Source: Paratinospora sagittata
Lineage: Eukaryota > Streptophyta > Magnoliopsida > Ranunculales > Menispermaceae
Direction: 5' to 3'
Assembly (NCBI GenBank): GCA_035771175.1
Contig: CM069590.1
Span: 59,533,725-59,597,724 of the forward strand
DNA length: 64,000 bases
Shown one piece after another: positions 1 to 11,327 of the stretch (its first letter is position 1; each line of letters starts with the position of its first letter). The notes beneath the pieces are model-generated. The model searched no databases, had not been told where the DNA came from, and saw nothing but the letters and a program-made list of their open reading frames with translations. The position numbers were made by a program, and so were the translations under genes.

Positions 1-236
1 ACTTCAATAGTATTGGATATCTCTCTTTTAACAACTATATCCTTCCATTCAATTTCGAACAACCACATCTAGCTACCATCCCGGCCAAACAATAACTGGG
101 GTGACTTCAGCAGTTTCTTCTTTCGACCTGTTTCTGCTTTTAAAAAAAATAAATATAAGACCCTTTATATAAGCAGCTGACACAAAGGAACTTCATGATC
201 AACTAATATAATTCATTTATATATCTTTCCAAATAT
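1..236 (+). promoter_or_regulatory. Promoter and 5' UTR region of the GDSL lipase gene
   Basis: AT-rich upstream sequence. A TATATAA box lies at 166-172, about 65 bases before the ATG at 237, which implies a short 5' UTR. No other coding signal is visible in this stretch. Confidence 0.55.
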
Positions 237-3200
237 ATGGCTTCTTCTTCTTGCTCTCTTCATTCAACCATTAATCTCTCCATAATTCTTCTAATTATGC
301 AGAGCATGAGCATCAGAGGTATAATCACCTTACCGAAGAACGTAGTGGTTCCAGCAGTTCTTGTGTTCGGAGATTCAATAGTGGATCCTGGGAATAACAA
401 CAACCTCCCTACGCCGGCTAAGGCCAATTTTCCTCCTTATGGAAAGGACTTCATGGGTGGAATGCCATCAGGACGGTTCAGCAATGGGAAGATCCCTTCA
501 GACTTGGCGGGTAATTTTAGTTCCAAATTATTATTATTATTTTTTATTTTTTCTTCTTCTTGTTGAGTTATGACACTACAAAAGCTTTTCTTTCAATCAT
601 TTAAAGGCACGGAGCACCATATATTGATGTAGGACATTATTCCAGCTTTGGACTTTCTAGCCTTAGTGTTAGGAACCAATCAATCCAAAAACCATAGGTA
701 ATAGTTACATGTCCAACAATGTATATCAAGCTATTAACGCTCTGAGCTTTACCGAAAATGAAATTGGTAACGGCGAAAAACATAAGGAATTTAGGTTTTC
801 TTAAAAGTTGGTTTGGGTCGGGGTCTACGGTCGATTTTTCATAGAACCTGACACCTTATTTGAATTTATTAGCCAGGCCCCTTATTCTAAAGCCCAATCT
901 ACCCGAGACCTTTTTGTAAAACAGACCCAACTTGACATTTTTCGATCGAGTCAAGTCAGGTGGGCGGGTGACTTTACCGAAAAGTTATAGTCAATAAGCG
1001 GAGTCTCCGAATATCAAACTATACGCGGTTGGTCTTTACCTCTCGATAGCTTGAACTTTCAAAAGTATATGTTCCTAGCATCATGCGACATTAGAGAGAC
1101 AATAAGCCTTTTATTTTATTGGGGATAGAGGGACCTGAGCCAGAGACAACAGACCTTTGTTTTATTGGGGCCAGAGAGATTGAGCCCTCAAGGATTTTTA
1201 AAGTCGACAGATTTTCTTCTTACTATAAATTTCATTATTATTCGTACTTTAGAAGTATTTTATCCTGTCCGGGTATTAGGCTCTTGGGCGGTGCGAGTTT
1301 ATGATGTAGGGACATTGTCTTTCATACCTGAGCTTAAGACTTCTCTGTAGGTTGGTGGTCTATACTACATTAGTATAAGCTTTAGAAAGTGTACGCTCTA
1401 ACCATCATGTTGCAATATTTGTTCTTATGTTTCTCTTCGAATGGTCTCATGAAGAAGTCCAATGGTGTAATGGTAGGAATATTTCCATCATATATAAATT
1501 ATATTAATTATTAGTTCATTAATTTTCTTCAATATTATATAAAAATTACGAACATTTTGCAAAAGAAAAACTTATAGTGCTTTTATTGGAATGGAGTAGC
1601 TAAGACATTAATAGACTTAATTACAACCGTTGAACATAACATCATTATTAATAAAAGTATTTTTTAAATATATATTGGTTGTATTTTTTTTGTTATAAGA
1701 TTTTCCTATCTAAATTATATAATGCAAATAACATCATGAATTATATATTATGAAAACTATATGGGCACATAGGTCCCATATGAAAGTGAACAAGAGGGTG
1801 AAATTCTCACAGCTAATTAAGCTTACATAGTGATCTAACAACCACCTTTGGCTAAGAAGATTTAAATCCACATTACTTATGAAAGAGGAAGGAATGCCAA
1901 CCGCCAAATCGAATATTGCATGTATATAGAACACCTAATTTTGAATCCATGCATGGAGAATTGACCATAGATGCATGAAATTAATATAAATAAATAACAT
2001 GTGTGTGTGTATACATATAATTAACACATAAGATGATGGGATTACGGCAACCTATTAAACATTTATCATTCCTTAATTAATTTGTGACATTTCACAGTTG
2101 AAGAATTAGGAATTAAGGAGCTGTTACCAGCTTATCTTGACCCAAAATTGCAACCAGATGATCTCCCTACTGGCGTAAGCTTTGCTTCCGGGGGATGCGG
2201 ATACGACCCGATCACAGCTCAATCATCGGTACAATTTCATTAATTCGCTATTACTTAGCTACTACCACAACCTGTTTTATTATATTTGATTAATTATAGG
2301 GCTCTGTATAAATTAATGAGAGAAATATCTTTATGTATGTCTTTATCTTTTCATGTCTTAATTAATTATGTGGCTAAATTGGGTTCAGCAGGTATAATGA
2401 GGGGATATTTGTTTCACTTTCTTATTTAGTTGTTTTTTGTGATGCCCATCATATTAATTTAACATTTTTTTTTAAATAATATTAAAATAATTTTTAAAGG
2501 GTATATTCTATCATCATTAAACACTATTAAATTACCTTAAATTATGTATTGACATATAATTCAAGATAATTTAATAATATATAAAATAATTCAATAATTT
2601 TTTGAGATAATTCAAATTGATGGACACTTTAAATATGTGTTTTAGATGTTAACTTACATTACTCATATCTTTTTATTGATGATTATCAGGTTGCGATTGA
2701 TTTATCGGGTCAATTAGATCTGTTCAAAGAGTACATAGGGAAGTTAAAGGCAATTGTGGGAGAAGACAGAACAGCAACCATCATTTCCAACAGTTTGTAC
2801 TTAGTGGTAGCTGGCAGCAATGACATTTCAAACACTTATTTCGGTTCACCCTTGAGGAAATACAAATATGACGTGCCCGCCTACACTGATCTCATGCTTC
2901 ACCACGCCTCAGCTTTCATTCAGGTAATAAACTACTACCTAAGCACTATATCATTAATATTACCGCGTTGAAAGGAAAAATAAATAAAAAATTATGGTGA
3001 TAATCAAGAAAAAGGAAAAGAAATTTTATGGAGGTGAATGGTCAGCAAGTTTGAATTTTTCTTTTTCTTAATGTTTTGTGTGGATGTGAAATTTTAAATG
3101 TAGGAATTGTATGATTTGGGAGCAAGAAGGATAGCAGTAACTGCTGCGGCCCCAGTGGGATGCTTACCATCACAAAGAACAGTGGCAGGAGGGAAACAGA

Positions 3201-4087
3201 GAGAATGTGTAGACAAGTTTAATCAGGCTGCAGCACTGTTCAACTCCAAGCTCTCCAATGTGCTTGATCAATTTAATAACCAGTACTACCCCCATCTTAG
3301 AGCTGTCTACATTGATATTTATAACCCTCTTCTTCATCTTATATTAAAACCAAATTCTTATGGTAATTATTCTTCTCTTATTCATTCATTCATTCATTTA
3401 TTTATTTACTTAATGCTTATGTATATTGCACACAAAATATGATGGGACAGTTTATATGAGAGCCGAAATTATTGGTCATTTCCATAGGCTCCAAGAGGTC
3501 TAATATGGAATTTAATTATATAGGTCGATTTAATTAATTCCGATAAATAAGGAAATGGGGTGGTCATATAATTTTCTTCCGACTTCCGTGTCTCTAAATC
3601 ACTTTCATTTCTTTATGATATATAGTATTGATTTGTGGCACTTTAAAGATTTTTGCAAAGGACTTAATTTTGATTGGCCCAGTAGATCGATGATGCTGAT
3701 TCATATATTGTTTGAAAAAAAATCAACTAGTCTATTATATATAACTTAGAAATGTCTTTTTGATTGGAACCATGCTAATTAAAGAATGCAACCAATTGAT
3801 AATAATATTCGATATTTAAAGGATGATGGAGAGAAGTAATATAGATGAATTAATGTTTTAATTGTGATTTGATAGGATTCGAAATATCTGATAGAGGATG
3901 CTGCGGGACAGGACTGATAGAGGTAATTATACTGTGTAATAAGTTAAATCCATTTACGTGCATGGACGTCTCCAATTATGTGTTCTGGGACAGTTTTCAC
4001 CCTACCCAGAAAGCTTATGAGACCCTTTTCCTTCCCATCCTCAAGAGCAAAGTCAGCAGCTTCTTCTGTGGTGACGGCCCCTGCTAG
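237..4087 (+). CDS. GDSL esterase/lipase (secreted, EXL-like), 5 exons
   Basis: Exons 237-510, 2098-2228, 2690-2923, 3104-3362 and 3876-4087 join in frame at GT-AG introns to give 369 residues, the usual length for plant GDSL lipases. Residues 1-28 start with a hydrophobic stretch that looks like a secretion signal. Block I is [11 protein letters not shown] with the nucleophile Ser at about 47. Block II is the FASGGCGYD stretch near 120-128. Block III is AGSNDISN with Asn179. Block V is DSFHP with Asp338 and His341. The Ser-Asp-His triad and oxyanion-hole residues are therefore all present. The family hydrolyses ester or lipid substrates in the apoplast or cell wall; the substrate cannot be read from sequence. 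The first intron is long (1587 bp) and holds degenerate repeat-like sequence (about 800-1350). The gene looks intact. Confidence 0.93.
511..2097 (+). other. Intron 1 of the GDSL gene, repeat-like content
   Basis: This 1587-bp intron opens with GTAATT and closes with TTTCACAG. Around 800-1350 it is richer in G+C than its surroundings and contains runs such as GGTTTGGGTCGGGGTC that recall degenerate transposon ends. No coding exon is visible in it, and the splice phase (1) fits the flanking exons exactly. Confidence 0.6.
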
Positions 4088-4685
4088 CTTCTAATTAATT
4101 AATTACTTGCTCCTGCAAGTTTGTTTGTATTTAATTATATTCATCATGTGTATTACGTCTTTATTGATTCTTGGTAACTAAGTCGTCAAATATTTAAGCA
4201 ACGACTTCATTTACTTCAAATGAAATTGTTTCAAATTGTTGTGTCATTTTGTAACTTCTATTTCCTTATGGTTTATTATCAACTTATATTGTGCCTTTTG
4301 TAACGCTTATTGGGTCCTTGACCCTACTTTATTCTTACAACACTAGCTACGTGCTATGGCCTTGTGTTTGGTAAAATTTTTGTAAAAAGTTCCTTTTTTT
4401 CTTTTTTTGTTAAAGTGCTACTAATTTTTTTTTTTTTTTAAAACTAGTCTTACCCAACTTCTCCAAAAAGTGAAAATATTATTTTTTTTTACTGTAATTT
4501 GACCCAAAACAAATGTTGTCAAACGTTTCCAAAAAGCTTACTCAAGAGGGTTAGATCTTCTTTAGCCGTATAGATGTCTTTAGCCTGTAAGGCGACATGA
4601 TTAAACAAAAGCTAGACAATTAATTACTCTTAAATTTTGAATTCATCGTCATCATGCAAAGTACTAATTAATTATTGATACATCT

Positions 4686-4990
4686 TGTTAGATAAGTTTG
4701 ATATACATTATAGAGCCTTCACTTGTCAACTATAATTTTTTGATTAAGTGATTTCTAACATGGTATGAATATTAAAGGTTTTGGTTTTGTGAGAACTATT
4801 GAATTCAAATCACATAATTGACATTAGCACATTTTTCATTTACACAATTAATATTTATCTTCTTTTATCTCTTTTTTTGGCTCTTCAAGTATAGGACGAG
4901 TATAAGGGAGTGTTAGATAAGCTTGATGTGTATTTTGGGCTTCCACTTATTAGTTCTAATTTTTGAGTTAGTGATTTCTATTACATATTA
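4686..4990 (+). repeat. Two diverged direct repeats resembling an LTR end
   Basis: A stretch starting TGTTAGATAAG at 4686 recurs at 4911 with many substitutions, about 225 bases apart, and each copy runs for about 80 bases. Copy 1 ends TTTCTAACATGGTATGAA, which resembles the junction of an LTR with a tRNA-iMet primer-binding site (TGGTATCAGA). I infer a decayed LTR-retrotransposon remnant. Confidence 0.4.
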
Positions 4991-5126
4991 AAGAATGGTT
5001 AGAAACTTGTTATCCAAAATCATTCATTTACCATGTGATTCAATACATTCCATTAATAGTGCACCATTCTTCAGGGTCAGCAAGGCATACAAGGGGACGG
5101 CCCCAACCCCTAATTTTTGGGGGCCC

Positions 5127-5130
<4 letters not shown>

Positions 5131-5174
<44 letters not shown>
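5131..5174. repeat. (TA)n microsatellite
   Basis: About 22 uninterrupted TA units. It is flanked upstream by a G/C-rich motif of the form GGGGGCCCAT. Confidence 0.9.
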
Positions 5175-5178
<4 letters not shown>

Positions 5179-5672
5179 CTTATGGAGCTATTAAAATCAC
5201 CTACCATTTATTCTCTGTCTACTCACCTTAGTTAAAAAAATGTAAAGACAAAAATCACTTTATGTAAAATTACTAAAATAGACACATAACTTTTCTAAAC
5301 CATCATACTTTGTCTTCACCCACCCATCCTTCAACCTAAAACCCTAACTCTCCAATTTTTCTACTCTTTCAATCTTCAATCCTACCATTTTTTTTTAGAG
5401 TTAAATTATATTTTTTCATCATTTTATTGTCATAAAAGTATTTATAAGTGTTAAAAAAGATCTTTCATTAGTTTGAGAAGTGTGAAAAGTATTGAAAGTG
5501 ATTTTTCTTCAATCAAGCCATTTGATTGACAATGGAAAGAAAAACAAATGAAACGGAAAGATCTATGTGCTCCGTAGTATGTTTAATTGTTTCGTACACT
5601 TTTTTCATTGAAAATATCTATCAATAAATAAAAAAAAGTGTCAAAAATGGGTTTCAAACACTGTTTTGAAAC

Positions 5673-5772
5673 NNNNNNNNNNNNNNNNNNNNNNNNNNNN
5701 NNNNNNNNNNNNNNNNNNNNNNNNNNNNNNNNNNNNNNNNNNNNNNNNNNNNNNNNNNNNNNNNNNNNNNNN
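5673..5772. other. Assembly gap of 100 N
   Basis: Exactly 100 N, the conventional placeholder for a gap of unknown size. Any ORF spanning it is meaningless. The base composition is AT-rich on both sides. Confidence 0.99.
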
Positions 5773-6167
5773 AATTTAGTGGACAAATTACAATGCTGCC
5801 AAAAGACATCACACAGCCTGGCCTTGGTAGTTATTCGGTCAATAGCTAATTATATAACTCGAAACGCCGGAAAAGCCTTAGTTGGAAATGAATAAAAAGG
5901 TCAGGGGCATTTGAGTAACTTGAAACAGTAGTAATTATCAGTATGTTTTTGGGAAGCGAAAATGCGGTAGCTTTTATGGGGAAGTGCGACTCAGTAGGAA
6001 CATGAACGGCGGAGATAGCGATCGAAATACTCTGGACCACTCGATAGATAATATTCATAAATTTTTAATTAATTAATTAAATAATTTATTAGTATTATTG
6101 TTATTTTGCTTCACCGATTTACGAGACATCTGAGAATTGGATTTTTTTTTTTCAGTAATGAATAACT
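5773..6167. other. Spacer after the gap, no gene recognised
   Basis: Mixed-composition single-copy-looking sequence with no convincing coding frame. It could be the edge of a gene or repeat lost in the gap, but nothing in it is recognisable. Confidence 0.4.
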
Positions 6168-8410
6168 TCATTTTGTTCTTCATTATGTTTTTTTTTTGGA
6201 TCCACGTGTTGTTGAAACAATTTCACTGTTCGATGTAGCTCCTAGAGAAAGAAAGAAAAATAAGTAAGAGATTAGAAGAAAAGTAGAAGGAAATGAAGAA
6301 GAAGAAAAAAAAAATTTAATATTTTTATTTTATTCAATCTATCAATTTTAATCTCAAACCTATTATTTATAAAAGTCTTATAAAACATCTCACTTGTATC
6401 TTATTACAATTTAAAAACTAAAATCTTACAGAAATAAATAACTAGAATCATACTTAAATAAACAAAAAATAAACAACCAATCTCTTAATATAATAAATTA
6501 TTTTAAATAATAATAATAATAATTTTATTATAATTATTTCTATTTTCATTCTGCATTACCATTGGTAGTATGATTTTGGGTTTATGGGCTCTGTTTTATT
6601 TTTATTTTTTTTGGAAATCTTTTTCACTTCTTGATTCATGGGTTATTTTATTTTATTTTATTTATTTTTATGCTCTCTCTCTCGTTAAATCAAATAGGAC
6701 TGTTTTAGCTTGTACGGACAATGGCTTCTAATATAATATATGCGAACTCAGGTCGTTGAAGATCTTGTGATGTCTTTGACAAGGTTAATTCTAACATAAT
6801 TGGGTTTAATGCATATATTGGCTCAATATCGATATAATCTCCTATAAAGGCACATATCTGCTTCTTGATGAATTTTAACACCAAAGTCACTAACAATATC
6901 TGGCGCACTCCATCCGAACGCATCTAGACCGACGAAACACTCACAAACAAGGTGCAATGCAGTCAGAAACATAACATAAGGACAAAATATTTTCTTTTCA
7001 TTGATTATAATATTTGAGTACAAAATGTAAGCAGTCCAAAGACTGCCAATACAGATAATGTAGTCCCAACAAAATCACCTTAATTACTCGCACAGGGTTA
7101 TCAACCTAGGGCCCATGTACCTCCGCCCATATCCTCTTCAGGCTCCTGAAAAATAGTTAGCAACGGGATGAACCATCCCCCAGTGGGTGAAACAAATATT
7201 CCGTAGACTATGATAATTTATAAGAGAACATCATCATCATAATCATCAGATAAACGCAACATATCATCAATAGCAATACCACAATTAATGTACACCCATA
7301 ACGCACTGTCTCGTAAGGGAGGTAGTGGCCATGTACCATCTTGGGATCACGTTGTGTGTCCATTACCAATGAAATATATAACAATTACTATGGCACAACC
7401 AGTTCACACATCTCCTTTTGGACTCGCACAATAAAGTTTACAGCAAAAATGTATCGCCTCGGGTTAACTCAGTCAAGTGGACAATTACGCATCAATAATC
7501 AATCATGAGGCCACGAGCGACTTACGTCCCTAAATGATTATGTTGTCTACTAATATTCTATGCATGAATATAATGTATGAATGTATATATAGGTCTAGTC
7601 TCAATTTTCTACACTGGTATGAATACCTACTGCACATGTACGCTACTGAGTCCATGAGACAGACATTATTAAAATCCAGTCGTACATCCACAAAGTGGAC
7701 AACTTTTAATAAAATCAACCAAACCAGTCATCAGGATGAGAGATGGATCACAATAGATACTCTTAATACACCAAATCTTCTGAAACAACAAACTGCCTCC
7801 CTTTTACTATTTAAAATTACAGGGGACAGGACTTAGTTTGGCCAGTTAAAAAAAGAGTTGTGAAAAAATGAGAGGGAGGGAAACAATTTTATAAGGATCT
7901 CCCATGCCCCAACGTTGGGCACTTCCCCAATGTTTTTCAAAAAAAAAAAAAAAGGTATTACAAAATCAATATGTTATTGGTTGGCTAGTCAAGTCAATCC
8001 TCTTAAAATTATTTTTCCTCCTTGTGTTCCTTCACAATTGTAGGAGCTTTGTGGGAGGGTTGCCACCGAGGTTGAGTTTGTATGAGTTTTCTAACTGTTC
8101 TTCCTCTTGTTAATTAAATTTATTTAGCAAAAAATCACGTGATTAGATTCCAGAATCTTTTCCGATCGCCATAAATAACATTGCTATTTTCTCAAATCAA
8201 CAAAATATTTGTTTCAGCAGGTGAAGTATGAATGACTGACTGCATGGTATTTTTATTTTTCTTCACAAGGTGGCATGATGCTGGCAAATAAGGGATTGAT
8301 TATAGTAGTAGAGCTTCTCAATCCGTAAGCTTCCGATTCCTACTCTTTGTTTAATGACTCTCAATTTGCTTATTTGCCTTTAGAACTGAAGCTTATTTCA
8401 GAATTATCTC
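6168..8410 (+). pseudogene. Decayed partial copy of the ascorbate peroxidase gene
   Basis: Blocks here match, in order, intron 1 to intron 2 of the APX gene at 12625-16050. 6168-6240 matches about 12772-12822. 6546-6720 matches about 12829-12950. 6790-6845 matches about 13230-13280. 8021-8410 matches about 13352-13880. The last block contains exon 2 with the start (TGGCATGATGC) and end (GTAGAGCTTCTC) intact, but 74 bases between two GCA triplets are missing. That removes most of the exon and shifts the frame. Exon 1 and all exons after 2 are absent. The copy is interrupted by about 1.1 kb of repeat at 6850-7955. It is an unprocessed duplication because introns are retained. Confidence 0.82.
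6850..7955. repeat. Repeat insertion inside the APX pseudogene
   Basis: This stretch has no counterpart in the functional APX intron, so it was inserted after or during decay of the copy. It carries short phrases such as CCATCCCCCAGTGGGTGAAAC that resemble the sequence after the tandem repeat near 63690 (GTGCCCAGTGAATAGAAT). I infer the same broad class of retroelement. It ends near an A-run at about 7939-7953. No coding domain is visible. Confidence 0.45.
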
Positions 8411-9941
8411 ACAATATGAATTCAATATGACTAAATTCTCTCAGTCAGGCTTTCACAGCTTATCCACCTTTATAGTGCTATTAATATGAGAAGAGTAACA
8501 AATGTAACGCGAAAAGTAAATAGGATAGAAAATTCAATCAATTCTCAATAAAAGATATCAATTATGTCTACAGGTTTACCATCACAAGAAGAACATATGC
8601 AAATACACCCACGTCAAAATCAAGTGCATAAAACCACAACGGTAATGTAGACGAGGTCTTGACCGTAAACACCACCTCCCATAGCCCGCTAATCTTGCTG
8701 AAACTTAGGACTTGCTTATAGGTTGTCACTAATATCGTTTCTACATTTTGACACACTTGGTACTTGGTACAATGTACAATCATCCCTTTAATATGCTTTA
8801 AAGATATATCATCCACTTGGGGTTTTTACTGAACTTCAATCTTGCAAATAAAGGGGTTTATGTTATCTGCAGCCTAGCGATGAAAAACTACAGAATGTTA
8901 CAAGGACCCATACAGCCTAGCGATGAAAAACTACAGAATGTTACAAGGACCCATACAGAAAGGGACTCGGTTCCATCCTTCCAATGATGAAAGGTTTGCA
9001 ATTTTGGGATATGATTCCTCAAGTAAGAAGCTGGTAGCGGTATATCTGGGATTCACTGTAAATTTGATGAAAGAGAATGAAAATACTTTGTAAAAACTAG
9101 AAAAAGAATGTAGCTTCTTTTTCTCCATCTCTTACTTTAGGGTATCAACTATCAAGGCACTTTTAGGCAGTACGCTACAGCTAGAAGCAAAGGTTGATAT
9201 TTTCAAGTCTCCCAAGCCAATATTGACTTCTACACTCCAAACTTATTAGTAACTCCAACTGCATGCATAACTATTGGAAAACACCAGTATGGAGCCATCA
9301 TTGCAGTATAATCGAAGTGGAGTCGAGCCACTCAGTGTTTGGCTATGTACAAAATGGTGTAGTTTCAAAACCTTAGTGTCAAAGGGCTTCATCCCATGAA
9401 CTTAACCATCGACCAATCTCCTAATATTGTATATACCAAGACTTAGACTTGGACATAAGCATAATTACCTTTACTAGTTTCAGCATAAAAAAAGAAGCAA
9501 GTATAAAAATGTAACATTTTGCTTTAAATAAAACTTAAAATAGCCCCTTAAAAATTCATTGCTTTCCAGAGTCCCCAAACTTGTGCAAATTCACTTAAAT
9601 GTTAATTAAAATTTCAGGCTAACAGATACTAGTTTTGATCAATTTCAGTGCTGAACGCCTCCCTTCGCCAATAAAACGCTTAAAGATTTGATGAACAACT
9701 ATTGCTTGTTACTAATAAAACCCAGACCAATAGTTAATGCATGCATACTATGTGTTATATAGAAGCTAAGATTCAAAGCACAGACATTTAGAATACTGAG
9801 AAGATGTAGAACCAACTGATTCGTATTTGCAATTTAAAACAGGGTGAGCTAAATTACATCTAGAAGAAACTTCAAGAATACTAGATGAAATTCAATGACT
9901 AGCTCAACATTGAAACCAAATAGTTCAGGCAGATGCCTTAC
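8411..9941. other. Spacer between the APX pseudogene and UBA2
   Basis: No complete gene. There is one exact 43-bp tandem duplication (8870-8955) and short open frames on both strands without a recognisable family. Sequence close to 9941 is expected to be 3' UTR of the minus-strand UBA2 gene. Confidence 0.5.
8870..8955. repeat. Exact 43-bp tandem duplication
   Basis: The 43 bases at 8870-8912, starting CAGCCTAGCGATG, are repeated without change at 8913-8955. The lack of any difference suggests a recent event or an assembly artefact. Confidence 0.95.
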
Positions 9942-11327
9942 CTAGCGTTCAAGGTAAGACGATGGCAAGCTGCCCATCGATCCAACACCAGATTGAGACC
10001 TTGCTAATGCTGTTGCAGAAGCCTGACCACCAAGATAGGCACTCTGATAAGCACCCAACCCTTGCAATGCAGCCTGAGAACCATAACTACCAATTACACT
10101 AGGACTAATACTATTAATCCCCAATTGCCCACCATAAGCAGCAGCTCGCAATCCCAAAGAAGACACTGTCCCATTCCTATTCACCGAAGGAGACACTGAA
10201 TTAGCCGCCAATGCCGCAGGATTCAGGACCCCAATCCCTGCATTCTGACCGACCAAATTCGCGGCCAATCCAGGATTCAGATTTTGGCACACCATTCCCG
10301 GATTCAATCCCATTGCGTAAGTAAGTGCCAGATCATTCGGTTGCAGCCCTACCGCAGCCACAGCCGATGTCCCCATAACAGGCTCTCCGATCTGATTCTT
10401 CTGCGATTTACCCCCCTCCATCGCTCTCTGGCATTGCAATTTGCATCCTTCGAACAGCTTTATTGGCTCTTCCAAAGCCTTCTTACACCCTTCCGTCGTC
10501 TTGTAAATGAATATAGCAAATCCCTTAAGTTTCCCCGTAATGCGATCGTAACCTAACGGTCCTTCCTCAATCTCCCCAAACGTCGCGAAGAATGCCCGGA
10601 GCTTCTCCGGATTTACGTGCGGCGCGACGTTAGCGACGTAGATCTTGCGGCCTGTGGCGTCGGAAACCGGCCCGAAGGAAGCCAGCTGGCACGCCGTCAT
10701 CCGGTTTCCGATCTTCTTCTGCGGCTGCACCAGAGCCTTGCGAGCTCCATCGCGAGTCTTGAATAGAACGAAACCGTAGCCTTTGGATTTACCGGTGATC
10801 TTGTCAGTGACGACGTTGCAATCCTCGATCTGGCCGTACTGCTTGAAGACATTGAGTATGATTTCACTTGTAGCGTCCCAACCGAGACCGTGGATGAAGA
10901 TTTTCCGGTGAACCGGATCGGATTCCGCCGCCTGGCTTATCCGATCGATGATCGAGTGGTTCTTTTGCGCAGCTTCTTTGAGAATCTCGATGAGCTGATC
11001 TTTTCCGAAAGGTTCCAGAAGCTTCCTTATGGATTCGCGCTTGGAGCTCTCGTTCTGCTCCTTTTTCTTCTCTTCGTCCTCTTCGTCTTCCTCGTCTTCG
11101 TCTTCCTCCTCTTCCTCTTCTTCTTCCTCTTCGTCTTCTTCTTCTTCTTCTTCTTCGTCTTCGTCGTCTTCGTCTTCGTCTTCTTCTTCTTCTTCGTCGT
11201 CTTCCTCTTCTACATCGTCGTCTTCTTCTTCTTCTTCTTCTTCATTTTCACCCTCCGTTCTCTGTTCTTCTTCTTCTTCGGAAGAAGACTCTTCTTTCTG
11301 TGGAGCGGGCTTTCTCTTCTTCGCCAT
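9942..11327 (-). CDS. UBA2: UBP1-associated protein 2 (UBA2)-like RNA-binding protein
   Basis: Single coding exon of 461 residues. Residues 13-86 are an almost unbroken Glu/Asp run, followed by a short Lys-rich piece and a conserved helix (LLEPFGKDQLIEILKEAA). RRM1 is about 142-220, with RNP2 IFIHGL and RNP1 KGYGFVLF. RRM2 is about 228-303, with IYVANV and KGFAIFIY. The C-terminal third is Gly/Ala/Asn/Ser-rich and low in charge. This layout matches the Arabidopsis UBA2a/b family: nuclear RNA-binding proteins that interact with UBP1 and act in mRNA stability, ABA and wound responses. I cannot assign the exact paralogue. The stop codon is followed directly by GTAAGG, a possible 3'-UTR intron donor. 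The gene is divergent from APX. Confidence 0.93.
   Translation of the reverse strand: MAKKRKPAPQKEESSSEEEEEQRTEGENEEEEEEEDDDVEEEDDEEEEEDEDEDDEDEEEEEEEDEEEEEEEEEEDEDEEDEEDEEKKKEQNESSKRESIRKLLEPFGKDQLIEILKEAAQKNHSIIDRISQAAESDPVHRKIFIHGLGWDATSEIILNVFKQYGQIEDCNVVTDKITGKSKGYGFVLFKTRDGARKALVQPQKKIGNRMTACQLASFGPVSDATGRKIYVANVAPHVNPEKLRAFFATFGEIEEGPLGYDRITGKLKGFAIFIYKTTEGCKKALEEPIKLFEGCKLQCQRAMEGGKSQKNQIGEPVMGTSAVAAVGLQPNDLALTYAMGLNPGMVCQNLNPGLAANLVGQNAGIGVLNPAALAANSVSPSVNRNGTVSSLGLRAAAYGGQLGINSISPSVIGSYGSQAALQGLGAYQSAYLGGQASATALARSQSGVGSMGSLPSSYLER
11052..11290 (-). repeat. GAA/GAG/GAT triplet-rich tract coding the acidic domain
   Basis: On the plus strand this is an almost pure CTT/CTC/CGT run. 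It gives long spurious Ser- and Phe-rich frames on the opposite strand, which I reject as genes. Length variation between alleles is likely in such a tract. Confidence 0.85.

Larger units (their letters stand above)
4088..5672. other. Repeat-rich spacer downstream of the GDSL gene
   Basis: No gene is visible. It holds the GDSL 3' UTR, two diverged copies of an LTR-end-like sequence (4686 and 4911), a (TA)n run at 5131-5174, and, at the edge of the gap, a short inverted repeat. Confidence 0.6.

Noticed and set aside
8568..9128. Short frames that faintly resembled F-box-associated domain fragments (for example FAILGYDSSSKKLVAVY on the plus strand)
   Set aside because: Too short, no F-box, no spliced extension; resemblance is weak and could be chance.
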